Assembly (NCBI GenBank): GCA_964440795.1
Contig: CAYTTQ010000003.1
Span: 1 to 64,000, forward strand
DNA from: C00003060 sp964440795
GTDB lineage: Bacteria > Desulfobacterota > Desulfobacteria > Desulfobacterales > C00003060
Direction of reading: 5' to 3'
DNA: 64,000 bases
Part shown: positions 9,197-17,333 of the stretch, in pieces
Layout: each line of letters begins with the position of its first letter
How positions within the stretch are numbered: position 1 is the first letter of the stretch
Notes under the pieces: model-generated
Seen by the model: the letters and a program-made list of their open reading frames with translations, nothing else
Told to the model about the DNA's origin: nothing
Database searches by the model: none
Made by a program: the position numbers and the translations under genes

Positions 9197-10618
9197 TTAG
9201 GGCTTACTGTTTAAAAAGGCTCGAAATGCCCGGTATGTCATGTAGGCATCGGCCTTGCTGGCCAACTCGAAAGGAGAATGCATTGCCAGAAGGGGGGCGC
9301 CACAATCGAGCACTTCCATGCCATGCACCGCCAGGAACTTGGCAATGGTTCCCCCGCCGCCTTCGTCTACCTTTCCCAATTCCCCGGTTTGCCAAACGAC
9401 CTTGTCACGATTGAAGATCTTTCGGATCTGCGCCAGATATTCGGCATTGGCATCGCTCGAGCCGTATTTGCCTCGCGAGCCGGTAAACTTTGTAATACAA
9501 ACACCATATCCCATCCTGGCGGCGTTATTCTTTTCGTGTACTTCTTGATAGTCGGGATCCAGGGCACCATTTGCGTCGGCCGACAAGGCCCGGGAGCGAA
9601 GCAGACAGGCCCTTAGTACCTTACTGCTCGTCTCTTCGCCTGTTACCTCAAGCAGGTTGGACACCACTTCTTCGAGAAATCGGGATTTGGCACCGGTACT
9701 TCCGTCACTTCCAATTTCCTCTTTGTCCATGAACAATACCAGCCCGGTCTTTTCTTGGCCGTTCGTTTCTGAAATGGCTTCTAAGGACCCGTAAGCACAA
9801 AGACGGTCGTCCTGGCCGTAGGCCCCGATTAAACTTCGATCAAATGCTACATCACGGGCGTTTCCGGCAGGAACGACTTCTATTTCCGCGCTCATGAGGT
9901 CTTCCTCGATCATCCCATAAGTGGAAAAGAGATAATCCAAGACGGCCAGCTTGAACCGGTCCTGGGTCTTTTCGTCCCCAATGGGTAGACCGCCCACAAG
10001 TACGTTGAGTTTTTCCCCTTGAAAGGCGTCGGAGACCTTTTTGTCTGTTTGGACCTTGTGCGACAGGTGAGGCAACAAATCCGAAATAGTGAAAACAGGG
10101 TCATCCGGTGCTTCTCCCACCACAATATCGAAGGTCTTGCCATCTTTATTCAATACGGTGCCGTGGATGGCCAAGGGACGACTCAACCATTGATATTTTT
10201 TGATGCCCCCGTAATAATGTGTTTTCAGGAAGGCCAGATCGACGTCTTCATAAAGGGGATTTTGTTTGAGGTCCAGCCGTGGCGTGTCGATGTGGGAGAC
10301 AATGAGATTAATCCCGGACGACAAGGGCGCCTTGCCCAGCACGGCCAGGGCAATGTTTTTTTGTTTGGCTACCTGGTAAACCTTACTTTTTTTTCCACTG
10401 GCCACATCCTGGAATCCACGTTTAACCGCAAAGTCCCTGATTGCACTCACCGCTTCTCGTTCCGTCTTGGCCTTATCCAGAAATGTTTTATACCGATCCG
10501 CAAAGGCGAATACCTCCCGCTTTTCTTTCGTGTTGATGGCGTCCCAAACCAACCGGGATTTCCGACTCACTTTCTTTCTGAGTGCCTCCACCTGTTTTTT
10601 GTTCATTCGTTCTCTCAT
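9197..10618 (-). CDS. M18 family aminopeptidase
   Basis: This 473-residue protein is a cytoplasmic M18 (aminopeptidase I type) metallopeptidase, which forms large tetrahedral dodecamers and removes N-terminal residues using two zinc or cobalt ions. Visible metal-site motifs are VSHIDTPRLDLKQNP near residue 105, YGQDDRLCAY near 265, FMDKEEIGSDGS near 295, and the C-terminal HSPFE block. The 20-30 extra residues at the front resemble the larger bacterial form of the family. The ATG at 10618 is taken as start; a second ATG four codons in is an alternative. It lies 68 nt upstream of dacB in the same direction and may be co-transcribed. Confidence 0.88.
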   Translation of the reverse strand: MRERMNKKQVEALRKKVSRKSRLVWDAINTKEKREVFAFADRYKTFLDKAKTEREAVSAIRDFAVKRGFQDVASGKKSKVYQVAKQKNIALAVLGKAPLSSGINLIVSHIDTPRLDLKQNPLYEDVDLAFLKTHYYGGIKKYQWLSRPLAIHGTVLNKDGKTFDIVVGEAPDDPVFTISDLLPHLSHKVQTDKKVSDAFQGEKLNVLVGGLPIGDEKTQDRFKLAVLDYLFSTYGMIEEDLMSAEIEVVPAGNARDVAFDRSLIGAYGQDDRLCAYGSLEAISETNGQEKTGLVLFMDKEEIGSDGSTGAKSRFLEEVVSNLLEVTGEETSSKVLRACLLRSRALSADANGALDPDYQEVHEKNNAARMGYGVCITKFTGSRGKYGSSDANAEYLAQIRKIFNRDKVVWQTGELGKVDEGGGGTIAKFLAVHGMEVLDCGAPLLAMHSPFELASKADAYMTYRAFRAFLNSKP

Positions 10619-10720
10619 GGTTTGCGGTTGTTGCCTTTCTGTGTCGATGTATCCGTTTTATTCGGCACGATTCATCACGGATGGCGGAAATCGGATAGGT
10701 TTTGTGATTCAGAGGCAGCC

Positions 10721-11158
10721 CTAACTTTCCACCATGAGAGTTACCGGCCCGTCATTGACCAGCGATACCGCCATCCTGGCGCGAAAGCGGCCGGTGGCTA
10801 CGGGGATATCTTTGGAACGAAAGCAGCCAACGAAATATTCATAGAGACGGGCGGCCTCTTCGGGCGGTGCTGCATTGCCGAAAGAGGGCCTACGTCCTTT
10901 ACGGCAATCGCCCAGGAGCGTAAACTGAGAAACCACCATGAGTTCCCCGCCCGATTCCACAACCGAGCGATTCATTTTTCCCGACTCATCGTCGAATATT
11001 CGCAAGCCAGCAATTTTGTTTGCTAAATAATCCGCGTCGGCCTGCGTATCGGCGTGCGTAACACCCAAAAGGACAAGTATGCCCGGGCCGATGCGGGCCA
11101 TCGATTCCGCTTCTATCCGAACTTCGCAGTGGGTAACCCGTTGAATAAGTGCTCGCAT
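10721..11158 (-). CDS. dtd: D-aminoacyl-tRNA deacylase (D-Tyr-tRNA deacylase)
   Basis: Dtd hydrolyses D-amino acids (and glycine) mischarged on tRNA, a cytoplasmic proofreading step. The 145-residue version starting MRALIQRV has the family length and shows both signature motifs: SQFTLLGDCRKGRRPSF near residue 78 and the C-terminal NDGPVTL, corresponding to the chiral-selective Gly-Pro. Two further in-frame ATGs lie 15 and 30 nt upstream because the start region is a 15-bp tandem repeat. Each ATG except the outermost is preceded by GGATGG, a weak Shine-Dalgarno. The 11158 start is chosen from family length; longer forms would add five or ten residues. Confidence 0.9.
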   Translation of the reverse strand: MRALIQRVTHCEVRIEAESMARIGPGILVLLGVTHADTQADADYLANKIAGLRIFDDESGKMNRSVVESGGELMVVSQFTLLGDCRKGRRPSFGNAAPPEEAARLYEYFVGCFRSKDIPVATGRFRARMAVSLVNDGPVTLMVES

Positions 11159-11193
11159 ACGCCATCCTTGCATATGCCATCCATGCATATGCC
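11155..11193. repeat. 15-bp tandem repeat across the dtd start codon
   Basis: Two full 15-nt units (11155-11169 and 11170-11184) and a 9-nt partial unit (11185-11193) share the pattern GCATAYGCCATCCWT. In the dtd reading frame each unit carries an ATG and a GGATGG motif, so copy-number change would add or remove potential start codons in steps of five residues without changing frame. Confidence 0.85.
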
Positions 11194-11380
11194 ACCGGGG
11201 CTGTCCCGTCGGTTTTGGTTTCTGGCGATCCTAGCACCTTGATTTGACCTGTCAAGGATCGGCTCGACCCCAACTCCCAAACTTGGCGGTGGATTCGAGA
11301 TTTTCGCTGCATTGAAATGCGATGGCATTCGTGAGATAAGAGGTGGCGGCAGAGCCAAAGAGGAAAGCGACTCAGAATTC

Positions 11381-14101
11381 ATGAAAAAGTTTCAACCGCC
11401 GGGGTCAAAACGCAAGGCCTATCAGCAGCGACCTAGAAAATCCGGTGCCGGGAAGAGGGTAAAGATCAAACCCAGCGCCGACGCCCGGCTGAAATCCGTT
11501 TTTGCCAAGATCGGCGTTCCGCAGGAGAAGCCTTTTGAACCGGATGCATTTCAAATAAGAGCCCTTTCCGCCGTAGCTGATTCTGACTGTCTGGTATGTG
11601 CTCCCACCGGTTCGGGGAAGACCTGGATCGCCCAAGAGGCCATTCGGCGGATCCACAATGAGGGCAAACAGGCCTGGTACGCTTCCCCGCTGAAGGCGTT
11701 GACGAATTCAAAGATGGTCGAATTCGGGTCCCTATTCGGTCGGCAACAGGTGGGAATATTAACGGGAGACCGAAAGGAAAATGCCGATGCACCGATCATC
11801 GTGGGTACCACCGAAATACTGCGGAATCAACTCTATGACGCCATGCACCAAGGGACGGATCTTGATACGGACCTGGTAATCTTGGACGAGGCCCATTTTT
11901 TGGGGGATTCGGACCGAGGTGTGGTGTGGGAGGAGGTAATGATTTACCTGCCCCAGCGGATTCACTTGTTGCTTCTGTCGGCCACTATCGGCAATGCATT
12001 TCAAATCGCCGGTTGGTTGGAATCCATCCGATCGAAAACGTGTCTTGTGGTGGAGGAAAAGAAACGGCCGGTTCCCCTGTTTCCTTTGTTTTTCCATCCC
12101 TCCGGCAGGTTGATGCCCTTGTTGAGCGGCAGAAAGCTGGACAAAAAAGTAAAACGTTTCCTGCACAGCCCTGAACCGCAACTGATCGCCCCCCCCGGGC
12201 GCCTTCCCCCCTTTGGAGATGTTCTCAAGGTGTTGAGAAAGTATGATTTGCTGCCCGCGATATTCTTCATGAAGTCGAGGGCCGACTGCGATGCGGCTTT
12301 GGACCGGTGTATCGCCGGCGGCCGAACCTCTCCGAGGGAAAACCTGAATCGTGCCATAGACGAACTTGCTTCCGGGTCTGTTTATTTGGAAGACCACCGA
12401 CAGATGTGGCATTTACGAAACCTGTCTGTGGCCGCCCACCACAGTGGACAGCTTCCTGCCTGGAAGTTATTGGTTGAAGACCTCATGACCGACGGTTGGC
12501 TGGAGGCGGTGTTTGCCACGTCTACCGTGGCAGCGGGGGTGAATTTCCCGGCCAGGAGCGTGGTTTTTCTCAATTCAGATCGCTACAACGGATTCCAGTT
12601 TGTGCCTCTGAACGGAACCGAGTTCCATCAGACGACCGGCCGGGCGGGCCGTCGCGGCAAGGACCGCATCGGCTTTGCGGTGGTCATGCCGACCAAGTAC
12701 ATGGATATACGGTTGATGGCCGATCTCTATGGTTCCGGGCCCGAAGACGTGAACAGCCAGATCCGGATGGATTTTTCCATGGTCCTGAACCTTCTTTTGT
12801 CTCACCGGCCCGATGAGATCGAAGAGATCTTTCATCGGTCCTTTGCCGCTTTTCTGGAGGTCGCCCGACGGGAACCGGGACTCGAGAAGAAATGTCATGC
12901 AGCGGGACGGGAGGTGATGCGCTTTTTGCCTGAGGCGTTATGTGGCGGTCCGGGAAATGTCTTAGGGCTGATTCGGAAACGCCAGGCACTGATATGGGAG
13001 ATCAAGGATTTGCACCGTCGACTCAAAGGGGGCAAGGAATGGCTATCGAAAATGACCCATTTGGAACCGGGCCGGCTCTTTTTGGACCGACGGGGCCGTA
13101 TGTATTGTGTGGTGAAAAAACAGACCGGTAGGGGTGCCGAGTCGATACTTGCCGTGCGGGCCAAAAAGAAGCCGGCCTCCGGGCATCAACGGTTGCGACT
13201 GCGACGATTCGCCCCCAAAAAGGTCTCATACATACTGGACCGGATTGTGCCGTTACCGGAATTGTCCCGTACGGACCAAGTCCGGGCGGCGATTGCTCGG
13301 GCTGCGGCGAGAGGGCCTCAGGCCCTGCCCCAGGATCGTCTCAAGGCGAGCGGGACGACGGCTGAACTGGAAGCCCTTCAGGCCGAATTGACATCCCGGC
13401 AGTCACAATTGGATGCATTGATCTGTAACGACTGTGCCCATCGCAAGCAATGCCACGGCAGGACCAAAGGGGCTTTTCGTGAGGTGCTTGAACGGTTTTC
13501 GGTGCTGTGGGACCAAATAGATGCGGTTCGCGTCCGCTTACGGAAAGACTTTCTCAGACACCTGGAATTCCTGAAGTCGGAGGGGTTTGTCAATGAAGGC
13601 GGACAGTTGACCGAGGACGGACATTGGGCTTCCCGCCTCCGGCTGGATGAGCCGCTGTTGGTGGCCCAAGCCCTGCGAAGACAGGCCCTCCCCGAGGCGG
13701 ACCCCGTTCTCCTTGCCGCCCTGGTCGCTCCTTTTGCCTATGACCGAGAGGCGGAGACCGGAGTCGATTCGTCAAAGCTGTCGCCTCGGCTGTTGGAGGC
13801 CTACGAACGTATGCAGGCACGGCTGCAGGGGTTGATCAGGAGGAAGGAGGCGAGCGGGTTCGAAGCGAGGCCGATTTCCGTATGGGCAAGTGCGGCGGTT
13901 TATGCTTGGGCCGGCGGCCGGGCATGGGCGGATGTCCTGGCACTGGCGGGTAGTGCGGAGGGCGATCTGGCCATGCTGGTGTTAAGAACCGCCGAAAATC
14001 TCAGACAAATTGCCGGGTTGAGAGAAGCCTTCCCCGTCATTGCCGAAACCGCCTCGGCGGCGGTTGACCTGATTTTAAAAGAACCGGTTATGTGGGAGTG
14101 A
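11381..14101 (+). CDS. Ski2-like DEAD/DEAH-box superfamily 2 helicase
   Basis: A large (906-residue) SF2 helicase of the Ski2/Mtr4/Hel308-like group. The motor is clear: motif I APTGSGKTWIA near residue 73, motif Ia SPLKALTN, motif II DEAH near 170, motif III SAT near 198, and motif VI QTTGRAGRRG near 420. A C-terminal region carries a cysteine motif, CNDCAHRKQCHGR, near 690, followed by a helical domain. The first 35 residues are rich in Lys/Arg, consistent with nucleic acid binding. The start at 11381 follows AGAGGAAAG; an upstream in-frame ATG at 11312 is less likely. Bacterial Ski2-like helicases act on RNA or DNA, and the substrate here is unknown. It stands alone, divergent from dtd. 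Confidence 0.85.
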   Translation: MKKFQPPGSKRKAYQQRPRKSGAGKRVKIKPSADARLKSVFAKIGVPQEKPFEPDAFQIRALSAVADSDCLVCAPTGSGKTWIAQEAIRRIHNEGKQAWYASPLKALTNSKMVEFGSLFGRQQVGILTGDRKENADAPIIVGTTEILRNQLYDAMHQGTDLDTDLVILDEAHFLGDSDRGVVWEEVMIYLPQRIHLLLLSATIGNAFQIAGWLESIRSKTCLVVEEKKRPVPLFPLFFHPSGRLMPLLSGRKLDKKVKRFLHSPEPQLIAPPGRLPPFGDVLKVLRKYDLLPAIFFMKSRADCDAALDRCIAGGRTSPRENLNRAIDELASGSVYLEDHRQMWHLRNLSVAAHHSGQLPAWKLLVEDLMTDGWLEAVFATSTVAAGVNFPARSVVFLNSDRYNGFQFVPLNGTEFHQTTGRAGRRGKDRIGFAVVMPTKYMDIRLMADLYGSGPEDVNSQIRMDFSMVLNLLLSHRPDEIEEIFHRSFAAFLEVARREPGLEKKCHAAGREVMRFLPEALCGGPGNVLGLIRKRQALIWEIKDLHRRLKGGKEWLSKMTHLEPGRLFLDRRGRMYCVVKKQTGRGAESILAVRAKKKPASGHQRLRLRRFAPKKVSYILDRIVPLPELSRTDQVRAAIARAAARGPQALPQDRLKASGTTAELEALQAELTSRQSQLDALICNDCAHRKQCHGRTKGAFREVLERFSVLWDQIDAVRVRLRKDFLRHLEFLKSEGFVNEGGQLTEDGHWASRLRLDEPLLVAQALRRQALPEADPVLLAALVAPFAYDREAETGVDSSKLSPRLLEAYERMQARLQGLIRRKEASGFEARPISVWASAAVYAWAGGRAWADVLALAGSAEGDLAMLVLRTAENLRQIAGLREAFPVIAETASAAVDLILKEPVMWE

Positions 14102-14216
14102 CTCTCACATTTGGTACGTCGGTTGCATATCAGCTGTCTGGTTGCTTCAGATTTTTGATGAATCTGTCGATATGATGGTAGAGGAGAGGCCCAGATGGAA
14201 CAGAAGGGGGCTTGTT

Positions 14217-14480
14217 ATGAAATGGGAATCGTGTCATGCGGCGTCAGACGTTTGGGATCCGGATGGGGATGAAGATGCGCAAGATTACGTATGGGGGTCG
14301 AGTGAGCAGGCGAAACAGCGATCCATGTCTTTGTATTTGATTCGATCTATCGTCGAGAAGCACGGCGGGAGTGTTCAGGTGGACCTGGCCACGGATACCC
14401 TCTATATTGATGTTCCCAAAGAAGAGGCATTCGCCTGTGCGCAGGAAATCGAGGAGCAGGTCGGGTCGATGTGCTGCTAA
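14217..14480 (+). CDS. Small protein of unknown function with histidine-kinase-like tail
   Basis: An 87-residue protein starting MKWESCHAAS behind AGAAGGGGG with good spacing; earlier in-frame starts (TTG 14142, ATG 14172) have no such signal. The middle is acidic and the segment SLYLIRSIVEKHGGSV resembles the G-box region of histidine-kinase ATPase domains, but no ATP-binding N box or second glycine loop is present, so it cannot be a working kinase. Similar small proteins could be regulators or remnants. It is followed 41 nt later by another small gene on the same strand. I cannot assign a function. Confidence 0.5.
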   Translation: MKWESCHAASDVWDPDGDEDAQDYVWGSSEQAKQRSMSLYLIRSIVEKHGGSVQVDLATDTLYIDVPKEEAFACAQEIEEQVGSMCC

Positions 14481-14521
14481 GAGCCGGGAGGTTGGTTACA
14501 GGCGGCTGTGAGGATAAAACG

Positions 14522-14869
14522 GTGAACAAGTTACGGGTTAAATGTATCCGGTGTGGTGTGGAGTGGGAAAAAGATTCCGCTGTTGATTGGGGGCCTTCGG
14601 ATTGCAGTTCTTCTTTGTGTACGGCGTGTTTTGTTGAGGTCGTGTCTCCCTTGATTCACAAAAAGCAGCGGTCGGAAGGGAACTTCGACTGTTTTGGCAA
14701 GGCCGGCTGTTTTTGTGACCAACTGAACTGTAAGTATCGACAGTGGTGCCTCGCCAATGAGGAGCGGACGCCGACCAATCGTCCCGGCATTTCGGAAGAA
14801 CAGACCGATAGTGTTCGGTCCTCCTACCCCGGTGGATCGACCGGGCTGCCCAGTTCCCACCTCTCGTAA
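14522..14869 (+). CDS. Cysteine-rich small protein, probable zinc binder
   Basis: A 115-residue protein beginning at GTG 14522, preceded by GTGAGGATAA. It contains ten cysteines, including a CIRC pair near residue 8, a CSSSLCTAC cluster near 28, and CFGKAGCFC then CKYRQWC near 60-75, so one or two structural metal sites are likely. There is no signal peptide or membrane segment, and the last 35 residues look disordered. The frame is open back to 14471, but that would overlap the previous stop and add no conserved-looking sequence. Function unknown; the arrangement suggests co-transcription with the gene at 14217. Confidence 0.5.
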   Translation: MNKLRVKCIRCGVEWEKDSAVDWGPSDCSSSLCTACFVEVVSPLIHKKQRSEGNFDCFGKAGCFCDQLNCKYRQWCLANEERTPTNRPGISEEQTDSVRSSYPGGSTGLPSSHLS

Positions 14870-14901
14870 AAAAAGACGAGAGCCTGATCGGTTGGCCTTT
14901 T

Positions 14902-14928
14902 ACGCGCCGCATTGCGCGTTTTCTTTTC
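14902..14928 (+). terminator. Probable rho-independent terminator
   Basis: A perfect 6-bp GC-rich stem, ACGCGC with GCGCGT (loop CGCATT), is followed directly by TTTCTTTTCC, 33 nt after the stop of the preceding small gene. It probably ends the helicase/small-gene transcript. Confidence 0.55.
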
Positions 14929-15261
14929 CCTCGATATGACCCTGTAAGGTGCCCTTCTTTTTTTTTGACTGATTTTCTGTCTCCCCATCTTTGATCAAGT
15001 CGTAAAAGTCTTCCAATCGTCATGCCGGACTTGGTCCCCGCTGATCACGGGATCTGCCACCGGCATCCAGAGTCTTTTTTCTGTCCATATTCGGCTCATA
15101 AACGGATTGCTTCCGATAAAAAGCCTTTTCCCGGGGCGGTCAGGCCGGCGGGTGTCACACAAACGACACTGCTGTGGGTTCCAACGGGGATTTAGGTTCG
15201 CGCCTTTTCATTGACGAATCCGGGGGTGGGTGCTAAATAAAAAGTTTACGATCCCGGAGAT

Positions 15262-15290
15262 CTAAGCGTTCGCGCAAAAATAACTTCACA
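15262..15290 (+). repeat. Dispersed repeat, partial copy C
   Basis: A 29-nt stretch shares the core CGCGCAAAAATAACTTCACA with copy A (minus strand, 106 downward) and, with changes, copy B (26686 onward). Similarity stops abruptly after the core, so this is a truncated or minimal copy. It lies about 100 nt upstream of the aconitase gene in the 14870-15392 gap, which otherwise holds only the terminator at 14902 and nothing recognisable. Confidence 0.6.
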
Positions 15291-15392
15291 GAATGGGCGC
15301 TCGGATTGGGTTCGGATTTGTGAAAGGCTACGTACGAATTGGTAAGTTCAGTCCGGCTTTTCGAGTAAGCCACTTGGGAGAAAGGGGCGATT

Positions 15393-17333
15393 GTGCCGGG
15401 TAGCAATCTTTTTGAAAAGATATTACAAGGTCATGGGGTTGTCCACGGTCCACAACCGGGGAAATCCATAGAAATCCCTATTGATCAGACCCTCACCCAG
15501 GACGCAACGGGGACGATGGCGTGTTTGCAATTCGAAGCCCTTGGGGTGGCTCGGGTTCGGACAAAGCGATCGGTCAGCTACGTTGATCACAACACCTTTC
15601 AGGCCGGGTTCCAGAATAGTGACGATCACCGATTCCTGCGGTCTTTTGCCGCCAAGTACGGCATTATTTTTTCGGGACCTGGAAACGGGATTTGCCATCA
15701 AATTCACCTGGAGCGTTTTTCCGAACCCGGAGACACCCTTTTGGGATCGGACAGTCATACGTCCACCGGTGGGGGCATGGGAATGTTGGCCATTGGTGCC
15801 GGTGGGCTTGATGTGGCGCTTGCCATGGCGGGAGAACCGTTTCGGCTGAAGTGTCCCGAAGTCGTCCTCATTCGACTGGAAGGGGCTTTGCCGCCATGGG
15901 TTACGGCCAAGGATGTGATTCTGGAGTTATTGAGGCAGGTTTCCGTGAAAGGGGGGGTGGGGCGAATATTCGAATACGGCGGGTCGGGCGTGGCGACGTT
16001 ATCGGTGCCCGAACGCGGAACCATTGCCAACATGGGTGCGGAAACCGGGGCGACGACGTCGATTTTTCCCAGTGACGGGGTAACCCAAGCCTTCTTGGCA
16101 TCCCAATCCCGCGAGCAGGATTGGCATCCGCTTACCGCCGATCCTGATGCGTCTTATGCCGGGGTAATGACCGTCGATCTCGGGACCCTGGACCCCATGA
16201 TCGCCAAGCCCCACATGCCCGATCAGGTCTGTCCGGTGAATGAGGTGGCGGGTACGAAACTGGACCAAGTGGCGGTGGGCAGCTGTACCAATTCGTCCTA
16301 TAAGGATCTTGCTACTGTGGCTGCCATTGTAAAGGGACGACGACTCCCGGCGAGCACCGACCTGGTTGTATCTCCAGGTTCCCGGCAGGTGTTGAGTGCC
16401 CTCGCTGAGAGTGGGGCGTTGAGGGACTTGATAGAAGCCGGTGCACGGATCATGGAATGCGCCTGCGGGCCCTGTATCGGCATCGGGCAGTCTCCCCCCA
16501 CCAAAGGAACCAGCCTGAGAACCTTCAATCGTAATTTCAAGGGGCGCAGCGGGACCCTGGACGCCGGGTTGTATCTGAGCAGTCCCGAGGTGGCCGCCGT
16601 TTCCGCGTTAAAGGGAGAAATAACGGATCCCCGATCTTTCGGCCGGCCGCCGGAGGTGGATGTGCCGACCCGCTTTCCCGATATTGACCATTTGTTTTTG
16701 AAGCCCGCCGAGAATCCGGAAACAGTGGAGATCATTCGGGGACCCAACATCAAGGCCTTGCCCACAGGGCGGGAAATGGCCCAAGACCTCGCAGGGCGGG
16801 TGCTGATATGCCTGGGCCATGACGTCACCACGGATGACATCATGCCCGCCGGCGCGCACATCCTTTCCCTGCGATCGAATCTGCCGGCCATATCGGAATA
16901 TGTTTTTTCCCATGTTGATCCCGATTTTTCCCGCCGGGCACGAGAGATGGGCGGTGGGTTTATCGTCGCCGGTCGAAACTATGGACAGGGCTCCAGCCGC
17001 GAGCATGCGGCTCTGGCGCCCATGTTTTTGGGAATTAAAGGGGTGATCGCCCTTTCGTTCGCCCGGATTCATCGCTCTAATTTGATTAATTTTGGTATCT
17101 TGCCCATGATATTGGCGCAAGCGGCGGACAAAGAAAGAATTCAGCCGGAAGATGAACTTTGGATCCAAGACAGTGCCCATGGTATTCGTTCGGGCAGGGG
17201 ACATCTTCAGGTGATGGACCGAACTCAAGGGTTTTCATTTGATGTTCTTCTGGATTTGGACCAAAGGGAAAGATCCGTGGTGGTGTCCGGAGGGCGGTTG
17301 AATCAGTTTAGACAAAAGAGGATGTCATGCTGA
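15393..17333 (+). CDS. acn: Aconitate hydratase (short, IPM-isomerase-like type)
   Basis: A 646-residue [4Fe-4S] hydro-lyase that interconverts citrate and isocitrate. The cluster ligands are visible: GSCTNSSYKD near residue 292 and CACGPCIG near 356. The swivel domain carries GRNYGQGSSREHAA near 530, the substrate-binding Gly-Ser-Ser-Arg loop. Length and the HTSTGGGMG segment fit the roughly 640-residue aconitase type of delta-proteobacteria and some other anaerobes rather than the 890-residue AcnA. The GTG start follows GGGAGAAAGGGG. The end overlaps the next gene by 7 nt. A methylaconitate or homoaconitate role is less likely, but specificity in this superfamily is hard to prove from sequence. 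Confidence 0.88.
   Translation: MPGSNLFEKILQGHGVVHGPQPGKSIEIPIDQTLTQDATGTMACLQFEALGVARVRTKRSVSYVDHNTFQAGFQNSDDHRFLRSFAAKYGIIFSGPGNGICHQIHLERFSEPGDTLLGSDSHTSTGGGMGMLAIGAGGLDVALAMAGEPFRLKCPEVVLIRLEGALPPWVTAKDVILELLRQVSVKGGVGRIFEYGGSGVATLSVPERGTIANMGAETGATTSIFPSDGVTQAFLASQSREQDWHPLTADPDASYAGVMTVDLGTLDPMIAKPHMPDQVCPVNEVAGTKLDQVAVGSCTNSSYKDLATVAAIVKGRRLPASTDLVVSPGSRQVLSALAESGALRDLIEAGARIMECACGPCIGIGQSPPTKGTSLRTFNRNFKGRSGTLDAGLYLSSPEVAAVSALKGEITDPRSFGRPPEVDVPTRFPDIDHLFLKPAENPETVEIIRGPNIKALPTGREMAQDLAGRVLICLGHDVTTDDIMPAGAHILSLRSNLPAISEYVFSHVDPDFSRRAREMGGGFIVAGRNYGQGSSREHAALAPMFLGIKGVIALSFARIHRSNLINFGILPMILAQAADKERIQPEDELWIQDSAHGIRSGRGHLQVMDRTQGFSFDVLLDLDQRERSVVVSGGRLNQFRQKRMSC

Noticed and set aside
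10019..11026. 335-codon plus-strand frame opposite the M18 aminopeptidase and dtd
   Set aside because: Antisense to two well-recognised genes and crosses their boundary; no motif or ribosome-binding site supports it.
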